Of a DNA stretch of 62,677 bases, positions 52,782 through 61,164 are shown piece by piece. Under the pieces are notes generated by a model, which made no database searches, was not told the DNA's origin, and was given only the letters and a program-made list of their open reading frames with translations. The translations under genes and the position numbers were made by a program. Every line of letters starts with the position of its first letter. Position 1 is the stretch's first letter. This DNA is from Bacteroidota bacterium (GTDB lineage: Bacteria > Bacteroidota > Bacteroidia > NS11-12g > UBA955). Where the stretch lies: assembly GCA_018333525.1 (NCBI GenBank), contig JAGXTF010000057.1, forward strand, positions 1 to 62,677, in the 5' to 3' direction.

Positions 52782-54005
52782 TTAATGAACAATGATTGGA
52801 TCCGAAGTTCCATCAGGATCATTGTTTACAGTTCCACTGGTATTGATAGTTCCATGGAGCAACACACCAGCAGCGTGCGGGGTAGCCATTGAAGTTCCGC
52901 TCATGGTGGTGTAGCCGTCATTTTTATAGGTGCTATAAATAGATACACCGGGAGCACAATAGTCAACAATAGATGCACTCCAGTTAGACCAGCTCGCATA
53001 ATTGTCATTCACATCCATTGCAGAAATGGTATATACATTGGTTGCATTGGTTCTGGCTGGAGAATGGTTATTGGCATCATCTCCTTCATTTCCGGCAGCA
53101 AGCGCAAATTTAATTCCATTGGCAGCTGCGGTTTTGATAGCATCATCCAAAGGAGTATAAATTGGTCCGCCGAGGCTCATGCTGGCAACATCGCCTGTAG
53201 TGGCATGTGCAGCAACAAAATCCACACCGGCAATAACGCCGCTGTAAGAACCACTGCCGGTATTACTCAAAACTTTTACAGGAACAACAGTTGCTCCGGC
53301 TGCAACACCAACAACTCCGATATCGTTGTTTTTAGCGCCAACAACTCCTGCGCAATGAGAGCCATGCCCATGTCCATCATTCAGGGATTTAGCATCAATT
53401 CCGGTTCTAAATGCATTGAATCCTTTTTTAGCATCTACATTCAGATCCGGGTGATTCAGGTCTATACCTGTATCCAGGATAAAACATACGTTGCTACCGG
53501 CATAAGTCGCCCAGTTAACACGCAGCATATTCCATTTAATCACCTGTGCAGGCTGCGTTGTTCCACTACCCGGTTTGCCACCGCTGATGTGAATCATAAT
53601 GTCCTGCTCCACATAGGCAACACGGGCATCCTTTTTAATTTTTTCCAACTGCTCATTCGTAAGACTTGCTGCAAAACCGTTGATGGTATTGCAATAAATC
53701 TCTTTAATCTCTGCAGCAGCACTAATGCCGTGTTGTTCGAACATCTGGTTGGTAACACCCTGAACGTAATCATGCAATGCAACCGGATTTTTGCCGATTT
53801 TTTGCTGTGGATTACCAATTTGTGCTTTATCATACACGATAATATATTGGCCGGGGATGTATTCCCAGGTCGTTTTTACAACATCATCGCTTGTCACGGA
53901 ATTCTCTACCATTTTCTTTTCTCTCTGGCACCCGGTAAAGAGGGCGGTTGCCATTAATCCTGCAACCAATATGCTGCCGGATAGTTGAATGAACTGTTTT
54001 TTCAT
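52782..54005 (-). CDS. Subtilisin-like (S8) serine peptidase, lipoprotein
   Basis: This 407-residue protease has a lipoprotein signal (lipobox LFTGC, C26), a propeptide of the inhibitor I9 type (PGQYIIVYDKA, NGFAASLTNEQLEKIKKD, about 50-140) and the S8 catalytic domain. The triad is D178 in ILDTGIDLNHPD, H214 in GHGHGSHCAG and S372 in GTSMATPHAAG, with the oxyanion-hole segment FALAAGNEGDD. It has no T9SS tail, so it probably stays membrane-anchored in the envelope. It lies 35 bases downstream of two response regulator genes on the same strand with no clear promoter between, so it may be co-transcribed with them. Confidence 0.93.
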   Translation of the reverse strand: MKKQFIQLSGSILVAGLMATALFTGCQREKKMVENSVTSDDVVKTTWEYIPGQYIIVYDKAQIGNPQQKIGKNPVALHDYVQGVTNQMFEQHGISAAAEIKEIYCNTINGFAASLTNEQLEKIKKDARVAYVEQDIMIHISGGKPGSGTTQPAQVIKWNMLRVNWATYAGSNVCFILDTGIDLNHPDLNVDAKKGFNAFRTGIDAKSLNDGHGHGSHCAGVVGAKNNDIGVVGVAAGATVVPVKVLSNTGSGSYSGVIAGVDFVAAHATTGDVASMSLGGPIYTPLDDAIKTAAANGIKFALAAGNEGDDANNHSPARTNATNVYTISAMDVNDNYASWSNWSASIVDYCAPGVSIYSTYKNDGYTTMSGTSMATPHAAGVLLHGTINTSGTVNNDPDGTSDPIIVH

Positions 54006-54040
54006 GATTTTATTTGGGGGGATAGTTTAAGATTGGTTTT

Positions 54041-54505
54041 TTAGTTTCGTTTCTTCAGGCTTTCGGCTCTCATCATCTTCATCTCGTCCTGCGTTTTGAG
54101 CAACTCTTCTATCAGCCTTTCTCTTTCATTGCGCAGGGTGTATAGCTCGTAGGCCAAATTCACTGTTTGAATAATTTCATCGCGATCCCAGGGTTTCAAC
54201 ATGTATTTGAAAATCCTGCCACTGTTAAGTGCCTCACGCGCCACCTGGAAATCCTGATATGCAGTAAGGATCACTTTAAGTGACTTGGGGTATTTCGCGC
54301 TGATAGCCAGAAGAAATTCAGTTCCGGCTACACCAGGCATCTTCTGATCACTGATGATAACCTGATACTCTTTTTTGCTCAGGGCATCCAGTGCATGTGG
54401 CAGGCTGGTAGTGGCTGTAATATCGAATTCTCTTCTGAAACTCGCTTCAAACGCCTTTACGTTCGCTTCTTCATCATCAATATAAAGTACGCAAGGTTTA
54501 TCCAT
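54041..54505 (-). CDS. Stand-alone response regulator (receiver domain only), second of a pair
   Basis: This 154-residue receiver domain has the acidic pocket YIDDEE, phosphoacceptor D53 in IISDQKMPG, T81 and K104 in LKPWD. There is no DNA-binding or enzymatic output; instead about 40 residues of charged helix (LRNERERLIEELLKTQDEMK) follow, probably a coiled coil for partner binding. It is closely related to the next gene, 25 bases upstream. The KPWD type of receiver often works with hybrid or 7TM-type kinases, and one is encoded 2 kb away. Confidence 0.9.
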   Translation of the reverse strand: MDKPCVLYIDDEEANVKAFEASFRREFDITATTSLPHALDALSKKEYQVIISDQKMPGVAGTEFLLAISAKYPKSLKVILTAYQDFQVAREALNSGRIFKYMLKPWDRDEIIQTVNLAYELYTLRNERERLIEELLKTQDEMKMMRAESLKKRN

Positions 54506-54530
54506 GGATCTCCGGTGTTATTTTACAAAT

Positions 54531-54998
54531 TTAAGAAATTGTATTCTGTCTGGCCAAAAATTCCAACTGTTCTGCCAATATTTTCATATCCTCTAAATCC
54601 TGGCGCTTGGCTTTCTGAATCGCATATTCCTCAAATGCTTTCAAAATGATATCCTTGAGATTGTTGTTGTCCCATGGTTTTTGCACGTATTGGTATATCT
54701 TCCCTTTATTTACTGCATCCACCACTATGCCGATATCGGCATAACCGGTGATGAGAATTCGAATGCAATCCGGGTATTTGGATAAAATTTGTTCAAAGAA
54801 TTCCACCCCTGTAGTCCCTGGCATACGCTGGTCCGACAAAATGACGTGCATGTCTTCCTTCTCCAGTAATTCCATTGCCTCGGCAACACTCAAACAAATA
54901 AAAACATCAAAGTCCCTCCTAAAAGTAGCCTTAAATGCCTCCAGATTGTGGAGTTCGTCATCAACAAAAAGTACCTTAATCCTAGTGTTTTCCGTCAT
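54531..54998 (-). CDS. Stand-alone response regulator (receiver domain only), first of a pair
   Basis: This 155-residue paralogue of the downstream regulator has the pocket FVDDE, phosphoacceptor D56 in ILSDQRMPG, T84 in ITGYAD and K107 in VQKPWD, and ends in a helical tail (EYAIQKAKRQDLEDMKILAE). It also lacks an output domain, so it must act through protein contacts, perhaps as a phosphorelay or on the neighbouring enzymes. It is divergent from the ThiF-like operon, with 35 bases between start codons. Confidence 0.9.
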   Translation of the reverse strand: MTENTRIKVLFVDDELHNLEAFKATFRRDFDVFICLSVAEAMELLEKEDMHVILSDQRMPGTTGVEFFEQILSKYPDCIRILITGYADIGIVVDAVNKGKIYQYVQKPWDNNNLKDIILKAFEEYAIQKAKRQDLEDMKILAEQLEFLARQNTIS

Positions 54999-55013
54999 TT
55001 CGACGATAGTGTT

Positions 55014-55021
55014 TACCTTTG
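55014..55021 (+). promoter_or_regulatory. -7 element of the ThiF/GNAT/histidine kinase operon
   Basis: TACCTTTG fits TAnnTTTG and lies 12 bases before the ATG at 55034. It excludes the in-frame TTG at 55019. The -33 is not clear. The position between two divergent signalling units suggests shared control. Confidence 0.55.
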
Positions 55022-55033
55022 TACTGCAAAATA

Positions 55034-56134
55034 ATGCAAAATTCTCAGAATTCCGAAAAAGTTATTTTTCATCCCAGCATTTTCGATTTCAATATCCCGG
55101 GAAAAAAAGAGGAATTTGATTCCCTTCATGAAAGGTTTAACTTTCAAATATTGAACACTTTAGCCGCTCAAATGGAAGACCTTGCGGAAATTAATTTTCC
55201 GGAAGATGCAAAAAAAGGAGTACCTCCAAATGAATTGGTAAATCGACTTTTAAACGGAAAAAAAATAGAAGATTTTGGCAATCTCGTTTATTACCCCTGG
55301 AAAAATTCTGCCGCATGGATTTTAAAAGAGGATTATTTTTCTGAAACCAGAACCAATCGAAACAGAAATAAAATTACTGCCGATATCCAACAACAATTAT
55401 TTCAAAAACATGTACTTATTATCGGTTTGTCGGTAGGACAAAGTGCCGCACTCGCCTTCGCCATGCAGCGCATTTGTGGCCATTTGCATCTCGCCGATTT
55501 TGATTCCCTGTCACTGAGCAATATGAACCGTCTCAGAGCCAGTGTTTTGGATATTAACCTTCCAAAAACCGCTATTGCTGCCAGACAAATTGCCGAACAA
55601 GACCCATATCTGCAAGTGCATTGTTTTGCCGATGGCGCAACTGCAGAAAATCTGGATGCGCTGATTACCAGAAATGGCATGGGAAAAGTAGACCTGATTG
55701 TGGAAGAATGTGACAGCCTGGAAGTAAAATTAATGGTACGGCAAAAAGCAAAAGAATACGGAGTGCCCGTAATTATGGACACCAGCGATCGAGGATTGAT
55801 GGATATAGAAAGGTTTGATCTGGAAAAAAATCGCCCCCTGTTTCATGGACTCCTGGAAGGTGAAATATTGCCGGAGCCAGGTGAAAAACTCAACCCCGGC
55901 AGGCGTTTTGAGCTGCTTTCAAAAATTGTAAATATTTCCGGTGTTAGCCGCGGAATGCAAATTTCGTTGCCAGAAATTGGGAAATCCCTCCTCACCTGGC
56001 CGCAACTTTCTTATGAAGTTACTCTGGGTGGCGCTTTGACCACATATGTTGGGTATAAAATTCTGGCCGGCGAGCAAATGGATTCAGGCAGAATTTATGT
56101 TGATTTGGAGGAAATTTTTAAGAAAAAAGAGTGA
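55034..56134 (+). CDS. E1/ThiF-family adenylyltransferase of unknown substrate
   Basis: This 366-residue protein has an N-terminal domain of about 120 residues without recognisable motif, then a ThiF/MoeB/HesA Rossmann domain. HVLIIGLSVGQSAAL (residues 126-140) is the nucleotide loop, LADFDSLSLSNMNR (153-166) matches the D-x-D...SNxNR catalytic block, and K178 is also conserved. A characteristic segment VIMDTSDRGLMDIERFD (247-262) follows; similar proteins (the Rv1355c type) can carry a fused nitroreductase domain, absent here. No zinc-binding CxxC pairs are seen, and no ubiquitin-like partner gene is near. It starts an operon with a GNAT-like enzyme and a sensor kinase, with no bases between its stop and the next ATG. 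Confidence 0.85.
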   Translation: MQNSQNSEKVIFHPSIFDFNIPGKKEEFDSLHERFNFQILNTLAAQMEDLAEINFPEDAKKGVPPNELVNRLLNGKKIEDFGNLVYYPWKNSAAWILKEDYFSETRTNRNRNKITADIQQQLFQKHVLIIGLSVGQSAALAFAMQRICGHLHLADFDSLSLSNMNRLRASVLDINLPKTAIAARQIAEQDPYLQVHCFADGATAENLDALITRNGMGKVDLIVEECDSLEVKLMVRQKAKEYGVPVIMDTSDRGLMDIERFDLEKNRPLFHGLLEGEILPEPGEKLNPGRRFELLSKIVNISGVSRGMQISLPEIGKSLLTWPQLSYEVTLGGALTTYVGYKILAGEQMDSGRIYVDLEEIFKKKE

Positions 56135-56815
56135 ATGGACCTGAATATTAGAGCCTTTCGTGCGATGGATGATGTTAAAATCCGTGATGAATATCATGTG
56201 GGTTTGGAGCAGGTTCTACTTTATTACGGCGTTACAAGAGTTACTTCTCAAAGCCGCGACTGGTTTGACTCTCCGGATACATGGCTGGTTGTGGTACAAG
56301 ACAGAGAAGATGGTACCGTACTCGGTGGGGCCAGAATGCAAATGGCTTCCAACGATCTTCCATTGCCAATTGAAAGAGCCGTTGCATTTAAAGACACCCG
56401 AATTTATACGGAAGTAGACAAATACCGAGAAAACGGACTGGGAGAATTGTGTGGATTGTGGAACTCGAGAAAGGTTGCCGGTATGGGACTCGGAAGTATC
56501 TATCTCGGAATAACCTGTGTTTCCATTGCCGTAAAAATCAATATGAATACGGTGATGTGCCTTTGCGCTCCCAGCACCAAACAAAATTGTTTTCGGGTAG
56601 GTTTCAAACTCAATAAAGAACTTGGTGTGCAGGGTGAATTTGTATATCCCAAAGAAAATCTGGTGGCTACAGCCCTCATTATCAACGACCCTTTGGAAAT
56701 ACCAGAGGCGGAAGAATTTGAAAAATCCAGAATTTTGGCTTTGCGACAAAATGGCAAACTGGTAGCCGATGAAACTACTCCACGTGGAGATATCCGAATT
56801 TTTTACGACATATGA
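56135..56815 (+). CDS. GNAT-like acyltransferase of unknown substrate
   Basis: This 226-residue protein has an acyl-CoA N-acyltransferase look. VLGGARMQMASND forms the central strand, ELCGLWNSRKVAGMGLGSIY (104-123) matches the strand 4 to acyl-CoA-loop region with a modified G-x-G-x-G pyrophosphate loop, and NCFRVGFKLNKELG gives the late F..GF helix. The closest resemblance is to larger GNATs such as N-acyl amino acid synthases, but that is inference. Its ATG directly follows the ThiF stop, and its stop overlaps the kinase start in ATGA, so the three products are made together. Confidence 0.75.
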   Translation: MDLNIRAFRAMDDVKIRDEYHVGLEQVLLYYGVTRVTSQSRDWFDSPDTWLVVVQDREDGTVLGGARMQMASNDLPLPIERAVAFKDTRIYTEVDKYRENGLGELCGLWNSRKVAGMGLGSIYLGITCVSIAVKINMNTVMCLCAPSTKQNCFRVGFKLNKELGVQGEFVYPKENLVATALIINDPLEIPEAEEFEKSRILALRQNGKLVADETTPRGDIRIFYDI

Positions 56816-58845
56816 GAACCCTGAAAACTATTATTTTCTGCCTGTCCCTGTTTCTATTTTCCCTTTTCGCCGGGGCACAAACCATTAATTTCGAAGATTT
56901 TGAAAGCAGTGAAATGCTGGAGCCTACTGCTGCTTATTATAAATTTATTGCCGATAAAAATCCGGAAAATTCCGAATATAAAATCTCTCCCCTTCCCAGT
57001 TTTCAAAATCAGAATGGTACACATTTTATCAAATTTGAAATCAAGGAAAACTCATTTCACCGTGGGCCTGTTTGGATTAAATTGCCATTCCTGAGTTGTG
57101 AAAGTATTGAATTAAATTTTATTGATGCTGCTGAAAAAACAATTGCCAATATTCCGCTCACCAAAAAAAGCAGCAACTTTCTTTTTCGAATAGATAGTGT
57201 TCCGGAAAATTCCAAATTCATCCTGTTTAAAGTAAAAAGTTCATTCGCATTGTTTTTTCCAATGAAACTGATGCAAAATGACAAAATGGAATCCTCAGAA
57301 AAACGGGACGACATTGTGTACAGCATGTATTTCGGAATTGTAATTATCATGTCTTTGTACAACCTTTTTGTATACTTCTCTACGCGTTCTTCCAGTTACC
57401 TGTATTATTTCGCTTATTCGCTCACATTTGGTATTGCCCAGTTTTGTCTGGTTGGATTTTTTAATACTTTGGCAACACCCGGAAATTATATGCTTTCCAA
57501 GCAGTTTAGTATTGTATTCTCCGGATTGTCGGGCGTTTTTGGACTGTTTTTTATCAATTCCTTTTTGGAAATAAAACAGTTATTGCCAAAATTCAGAAAG
57601 TTATTTCTGCTGTTTTTATTTTCATACATCGGCGTAACACTGGCCGGCATGTTCCGCATTTTTGAACCCGTTTTTAACTGGCTCAATATGAATGGGGTTG
57701 GTGCCGGACTTTTTTGCCTGGTTGTTTCGGCATATTTGTCATTAAAAAAGAACAGACCTGCAAGATTTTATTTCGCCGCCTGGTCTACTTTTATTCTCTG
57801 TCTGGTTCTGTACATACTTACGAATGTGGGTGTTGCACCTTATAACGGTTTTACGAAATTCCTACTCCCACTTGGTTCCGCCATCGAAATTTCATTGCTC
57901 TCATTTGCACTTGCAGATAAAATCAATATTCTTTCGGAAGAAAATGAAATGCTGATTCGCGAACAAAATATCATGCTGGAAAGACAGGTTGCAGAGCGAA
58001 CTGCGGAATTGGGCGATGCACTGGAGAATTTGAAACAAACCCAAATGCAATTGGTAAATTCCGAAAAAATGGCCAGTCTGGGTCATTTAACGGCAGGTAT
58101 AGCGCACGAAATCAATAACCCGATAAACTTTATTTCTGCAAATGTATCGCCGCTTAGAAGGGATATTGAGGATTATGAAACCCTCATGGATTTGTATGGT
58201 GAATTAACTCCTGAAAACTTTGATGAACGCATTGCCAATATTCAGGCTAAAGAAAAAGAATTCGATCTGGAATACCTGAAAAAAGAAATACAAACCCTCC
58301 TCAGTGGTATTGATGAAGGTGCAAAGCGAACGGCAGAAATTGTAAAAAATCTGAAAATCTTTTCCCATATCGATAAAGCAGAACATTCCTTTTATTCTGT
58401 AAATGAAGGATTAAAATCAACCCTGCAATTGTTGAGTCATAAACTCAATGATATTTATGTTCGCGAAGATTTCAGTGACCTGCCTCCTATACTTTGTTTT
58501 CCGGGAAAACTGAACCAGGTATTTATGAATATTCTGAGCAATGCCATTGATGCACTGGCCGGCAGAAATAATCCGGAAATTGGCGTTACTACTTATTTAA
58601 AAGACAATTTGGTTTTTGTAGATATCAGCGACAACGGTTCGGGAATTCCTGAAAATATTATCAAAGATATTTTTAATCCATTCTTCACTACCAAAGATGT
58701 GGGATCTGGCACCGGTTTAGGATTATCCATAACCCTTGCCATTGTGGAAGAACACGGTGGCGAATTAAGGGTAAAAAGCGAACCGGATAAAGGCACTACA
58801 TTTACCATTATTCTGCCATTGAAGGATGATAAAAATGTAGATTAA
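56812..58845 (+). CDS. 7TMR-DISM sensor histidine kinase
   Basis: This 677-residue membrane kinase has a signal peptide (1-23), an extracellular 7TMR-DISMED2-type jelly-roll domain (about 25-165) and seven transmembrane helices (about 168-370). A coiled coil follows (LEENEM/ERQVAERTAEL, 375-415). Next come a HisKA dimerisation domain with phosphorylated H432 in AGIAHEINNPINF and the HATPase with NILSNAIDAL, DNGSGIPE and GTGLGLSITLA. It has no receiver, so it should signal to separate regulators; two such receivers are encoded divergently 1.8 kb upstream. The DISMED2 domain suggests that it senses a carbohydrate-like or other small ligand. Confidence 0.93.
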   Translation: MRTLKTIIFCLSLFLFSLFAGAQTINFEDFESSEMLEPTAAYYKFIADKNPENSEYKISPLPSFQNQNGTHFIKFEIKENSFHRGPVWIKLPFLSCESIELNFIDAAEKTIANIPLTKKSSNFLFRIDSVPENSKFILFKVKSSFALFFPMKLMQNDKMESSEKRDDIVYSMYFGIVIIMSLYNLFVYFSTRSSSYLYYFAYSLTFGIAQFCLVGFFNTLATPGNYMLSKQFSIVFSGLSGVFGLFFINSFLEIKQLLPKFRKLFLLFLFSYIGVTLAGMFRIFEPVFNWLNMNGVGAGLFCLVVSAYLSLKKNRPARFYFAAWSTFILCLVLYILTNVGVAPYNGFTKFLLPLGSAIEISLLSFALADKINILSEENEMLIREQNIMLERQVAERTAELGDALENLKQTQMQLVNSEKMASLGHLTAGIAHEINNPINFISANVSPLRRDIEDYETLMDLYGELTPENFDERIANIQAKEKEFDLEYLKKEIQTLLSGIDEGAKRTAEIVKNLKIFSHIDKAEHSFYSVNEGLKSTLQLLSHKLNDIYVREDFSDLPPILCFPGKLNQVFMNILSNAIDALAGRNNPEIGVTTYLKDNLVFVDISDNGSGIPENIIKDIFNPFFTTKDVGSGTGLGLSITLAIVEEHGGELRVKSEPDKGTTFTIILPLKDDKNVD

Positions 58846-58910
58846 TCTGCATATCGTGTTGTGCTATCTAAATACAATTATTTAATTTAGGAAATACGTT
58901 TTTTTTTAAT

Positions 58911-58934
58911 CCACCCTTTTGCCGAAAAGGGTGG
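58911..58934. repeat. Perfect 10-bp hairpin after the histidine kinase gene
   Basis: CCACCCTTTT and AAAAGGGTGG pair around the loop GCCG. The nearby T-run lies on the wrong side for either strand to act as a standard terminator, although it could still stop or process the kinase mRNA. Confidence 0.8.
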
Positions 58935-58948
58935 AGCCCAAACTCTTA

Positions 58949-59185
58949 GCTGTCAAAGGCGCCATTTCGGTTTGAATTCAGCTCAGTTCGCTCTCCCGCC
59001 CGTACCGGTTCGGGCGGGGGTTCAGTTTTTGTCAAATAGTGTGAAATTTAGCGTTGCATCCCCTCAACAAAAACCTTAGCGGCGTGGTAAATCCAAATCG
59101 TAGTTTTTCAGCTTTTTCTCCGAGGGCCTAGCCTTTGGCGCCACCCTTTGGGCGATGCCAAAGGTGGCAAATATTATTTGACAGC
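58949..59185. repeat. Element bounded by 9-bp inverted repeats
   Basis: GCTGTCAAA at the left and TTTGACAGC at the right are perfect inverted copies; the three bases outside each copy also nearly match. The 237-base interior is GC-richer than its surroundings and contains further hairpins. This is the architecture of a small non-autonomous mobile element or REP-like unit. No flanking target duplication was obvious by eye. Confidence 0.5.
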
Positions 59186-59204
59186 ATAACAAGTTCATAA
59201 ATAA

Positions 59205-59233
59205 AAAACCCGTTTGCAAGGCAAACGGGTTTT
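59205..59233 (-). terminator. Terminator of the fasciclin gene
   Basis: AACCCGTTTGC and GCAAACGGGTT form an 11-bp stem with loop AAG, flanked by an A-run that becomes the T-run of minus-strand transcripts. It lies about 35 bases past the stop at 59267. Confidence 0.9.
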
Positions 59234-59266
59234 AGGAAAACACTTAATCAGGAAATGTTTATTACG

Positions 59267-59836
59267 TTAATTTGAAGGTGGAAGCAGAACCTCATCAATA
59301 ATGTAAACCAATCCATTGGATGCCTGAACTGTCCCAATCACATTCGCCTTATCGTTCACCATTATTTTGTCTCCTTTTTTTGTTATTTTAATATTGGCAC
59401 TGTTTGCCTGGCCAATAGTTTGCCCATCTTGTAAAATGGTTTCTGTAAAAACGCCAACAGATACATGGTATTGCAAAATATCCGCAAGCTTTTCTTTATT
59501 CTCAGGTTTTAAAAGGTCTTCCACTGTGCCTTTGGGCAATTTGTCGAATGCAGCATTGGTTGGTGCGAAAACAGTAAATGGTCCTGCATTGGCAAGTGTA
59601 TTTGCAAGATCTGCTGCCTTAACTGCTGCCACCAGAGTGCTGTGGTCCTTACTTCCAATTGCAACCTGAAGTATGTTTTTCTGAGAAACATCATCGCTCA
59701 CTCCGGATTGTCCTACACCTGCATTTTCTGTTTCTGTGGATGTTGTTCCAGCTGCACTTCCGGCTTCCCCGCTGCTGCATGATGACACTGCGATAGCGGC
59801 GACGAGAACCCAAAGAATATTTTTAAAATTTTTCAT
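59267..59836 (-). CDS. Fasciclin-domain lipoprotein
   Basis: This 189-residue protein has a lipobox (AVSSC), a Ser/Thr/Gly linker to about residue 50 and one FAS1 domain. The FAS1 motifs are STLVAAVKAADL, the H1-like GPFTVFAPTNAAFDKLP, ILQYHVSVGVFT and the final VYIIDEVLLPP. Such domains mediate adhesion or heme/flavin-independent binding at the cell surface; the ligand here is unknown. It appears to be monocistronic with its own terminator. Confidence 0.95.
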   Translation of the reverse strand: MKNFKNILWVLVAAIAVSSCSSGEAGSAAGTTSTETENAGVGQSGVSDDVSQKNILQVAIGSKDHSTLVAAVKAADLANTLANAGPFTVFAPTNAAFDKLPKGTVEDLLKPENKEKLADILQYHVSVGVFTETILQDGQTIGQANSANIKITKKGDKIMVNDKANVIGTVQASNGLVYIIDEVLLPPSN

Positions 59837-59917
59837 GGTTAGTAAATTTATGCTTTCAAAATAATGGGCTATTTCTTTAATTTCCTACCATTAGTGGATA
59901 TTTTTATCCAGTATTTT

Positions 59918-60784
59918 TTACAAAATGTAATATAGTGATATATTGCATCCAAAATTGTAATTATTGTCACGATTTTGGGCATTATTCCAGATGCTTTTGC
60001 GCATGGAAATATTGATGAACCATTTTTTATTGCCCAGATTTACACCTGCGGATGTTCCCATATAACATTGATTGGACAATGCGCTATCCACCTCTCCGGA
60101 AACACTGGAACGGCCGGAAAACTGCCCGAATATTCCGCATTTCGGTTGTATAAATATCCCTTTGCCCAATTGCTTTTCACCAAATCCCTCCGCTGCAAAA
60201 TCTATACTATTGGCGCGGTGTTCCCGATCTTGGGAAACCCCATTCCATTTCAATTGTAACTGAGAATTCAATCCCAGATTCCGATTGCGAACACCAAATG
60301 TTCCTCCTGCAATCCAATCCAGTGAACCTGAACCCGGTTGCATCAGCGGCTCATATTTCTCCCCTTTTCTGTTTCCCGCAGGTAGTTCAACTCCGCCTCC
60401 AACAGCCAGTCTCATTGCACGATTTTTATCTCTTTTTACAAAAACCCGCCGTCCTATCAATGTAAAATCACACCAACCCGAATATTGCTTTAAAACATAT
60501 TTCTCCGAACGTGCACTTACGATTTGGTATGGCAACATAGCAATTACTTCCACCTTGTTTTTAATCATCACTTTTGCCTGTAAATCCAAATGTTGCATTT
60601 GAATGGAAGATCCGGAAAAACCCGGAAATACACCAAATCCGTCATACCTACAGCCTGTAGAAATCCAGTGGTTTTTGTCCGATGCCACAATATATCCGGG
60701 CATCAGGGCACCACAAATTCCGCATGCCTTTGCCCCAAATGAAGACAAAATGAAGAAAGCAAAAGTCAGGAGTGAAATTTTCAT
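59918..60784 (-). CDS. Exported barrel-like protein with N-terminal CxxC motif
   Basis: This 288-residue protein has a signal peptide (MKISLLTFAFFILSSFG) followed at once by KACGICGALMPG, a conserved-looking C-x2-C segment. The rest alternates strands and glycine turns (RRVFVKRDKNRAMRLAVGGGVELPAGN, FIQPKCGIFGQF) and ends in YNFGCNISLYYIL, like a transporter-type outer-membrane barrel. The early CxxC could bind metal or heme. It is the last gene of a three-gene operon, coupled by an ATGA overlap to the DUF4625-like lipoprotein. Confidence 0.72.
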   Translation of the reverse strand: MKISLLTFAFFILSSFGAKACGICGALMPGYIVASDKNHWISTGCRYDGFGVFPGFSGSSIQMQHLDLQAKVMIKNKVEVIAMLPYQIVSARSEKYVLKQYSGWCDFTLIGRRVFVKRDKNRAMRLAVGGGVELPAGNRKGEKYEPLMQPGSGSLDWIAGGTFGVRNRNLGLNSQLQLKWNGVSQDREHRANSIDFAAEGFGEKQLGKGIFIQPKCGIFGQFSGRSSVSGEVDSALSNQCYMGTSAGVNLGNKKWFINISMRKSIWNNAQNRDNNYNFGCNISLYYIL

Positions 60785-61164
60785 TTTTTGCCGAATACTT
60801 TCACTTCGAGCTCCGATTCATTTTCTGCATGATCCTCTGCTTCAATATGTATTTTTACATCTCCGGAAGGCATCAAAAATGAATCTGAAAAGGAACCGCT
60901 TTTCTCATGATAATGCTCTGAAAAAGTGCGTATCAGACTGTCTGAAGCTACTGTTCTGATCTCATATGCTATATTGTGAACGGCGTCATTATCGGTTACA
61001 CTCCCCTGTAAATAAACCATTGCCCCAATTACAACAGAATCGCCGTTTACGGGCCTTTGCAAATGGATAACAGGCTTTTCATTATCATGCTCTTTATTAC
61101 AAGCGGAAAATACAAATGCAACGCAGCAAAAGATTGCAAGTGAAAAAAGGAAATTGAATTTCAT
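60781..61164 (-). CDS. DUF4625-like lipoprotein
   Basis: This 127-residue protein has a lipobox (VFSAC) and one Ig-like domain: KPVIHLQRPVNGDSVVIGAM, VYLQGSVTDNDAVHNIAYEI and KIHIEAEDHAENESELEV. Histidine and acidic residues are frequent in the loops (HYHEKSG, EDHAENE), compatible with metal binding, though this is unproven. It overlaps genes on both sides by four bases (ATGA), so its product probably works with them. Confidence 0.85.
   Translation of the reverse strand: MKFNFLFSLAIFCCVAFVFSACNKEHDNEKPVIHLQRPVNGDSVVIGAMVYLQGSVTDNDAVHNIAYEIRTVASDSLIRTFSEHYHEKSGSFSDSFLMPSGDVKIHIEAEDHAENESELEVKVFGKK

Larger units (their letters stand above)
58846..59204. other. Non-coding gap with multiple inverted repeats
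   Basis: This is the only gap above 300 bases without a gene. I find no convincing ORF, tRNA or rRNA in it. It holds a T-run (about 58900-58908), a perfect 10-bp hairpin (58911-58934), a GC-rich 8-bp hairpin (58995-59018), an 8-bp inverted repeat CCTTTGGC/GCCAAAGG (59132-59164) and a 9-bp inverted pair GCTGTCAAA/TTTGACAGC (58949-58957 and 59177-59185) that brackets most of it. It looks like a repeat element or structured RNA. Confidence 0.7.

Noticed and set aside
53064-53957. Long plus-strand open frame opposite the subtilase gene
   Set aside because: The opposite strand encodes a complete S8 triad and lipobox; the plus frame is rich in Cys, Ile and Asn with no domain.
54041-58845. CBASS- or ubiquitin-like antiphage defence operon because of the E1-like gene
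   Set aside because: No nucleotidyltransferase, E2, JAB peptidase, ubiquitin-like protein or effector is present; the neighbours are signalling genes.
58900-58934. T-run plus hairpin after the histidine kinase gene as an intrinsic terminator
   Set aside because: The T-run precedes the hairpin on the plus strand and becomes an A-run after it on the minus strand, so the order is wrong in both directions.
58846-59204. tRNA or CRISPR array in the long gap
   Set aside because: No cloverleaf with a T-loop consensus and no regularly spaced direct repeats were found.
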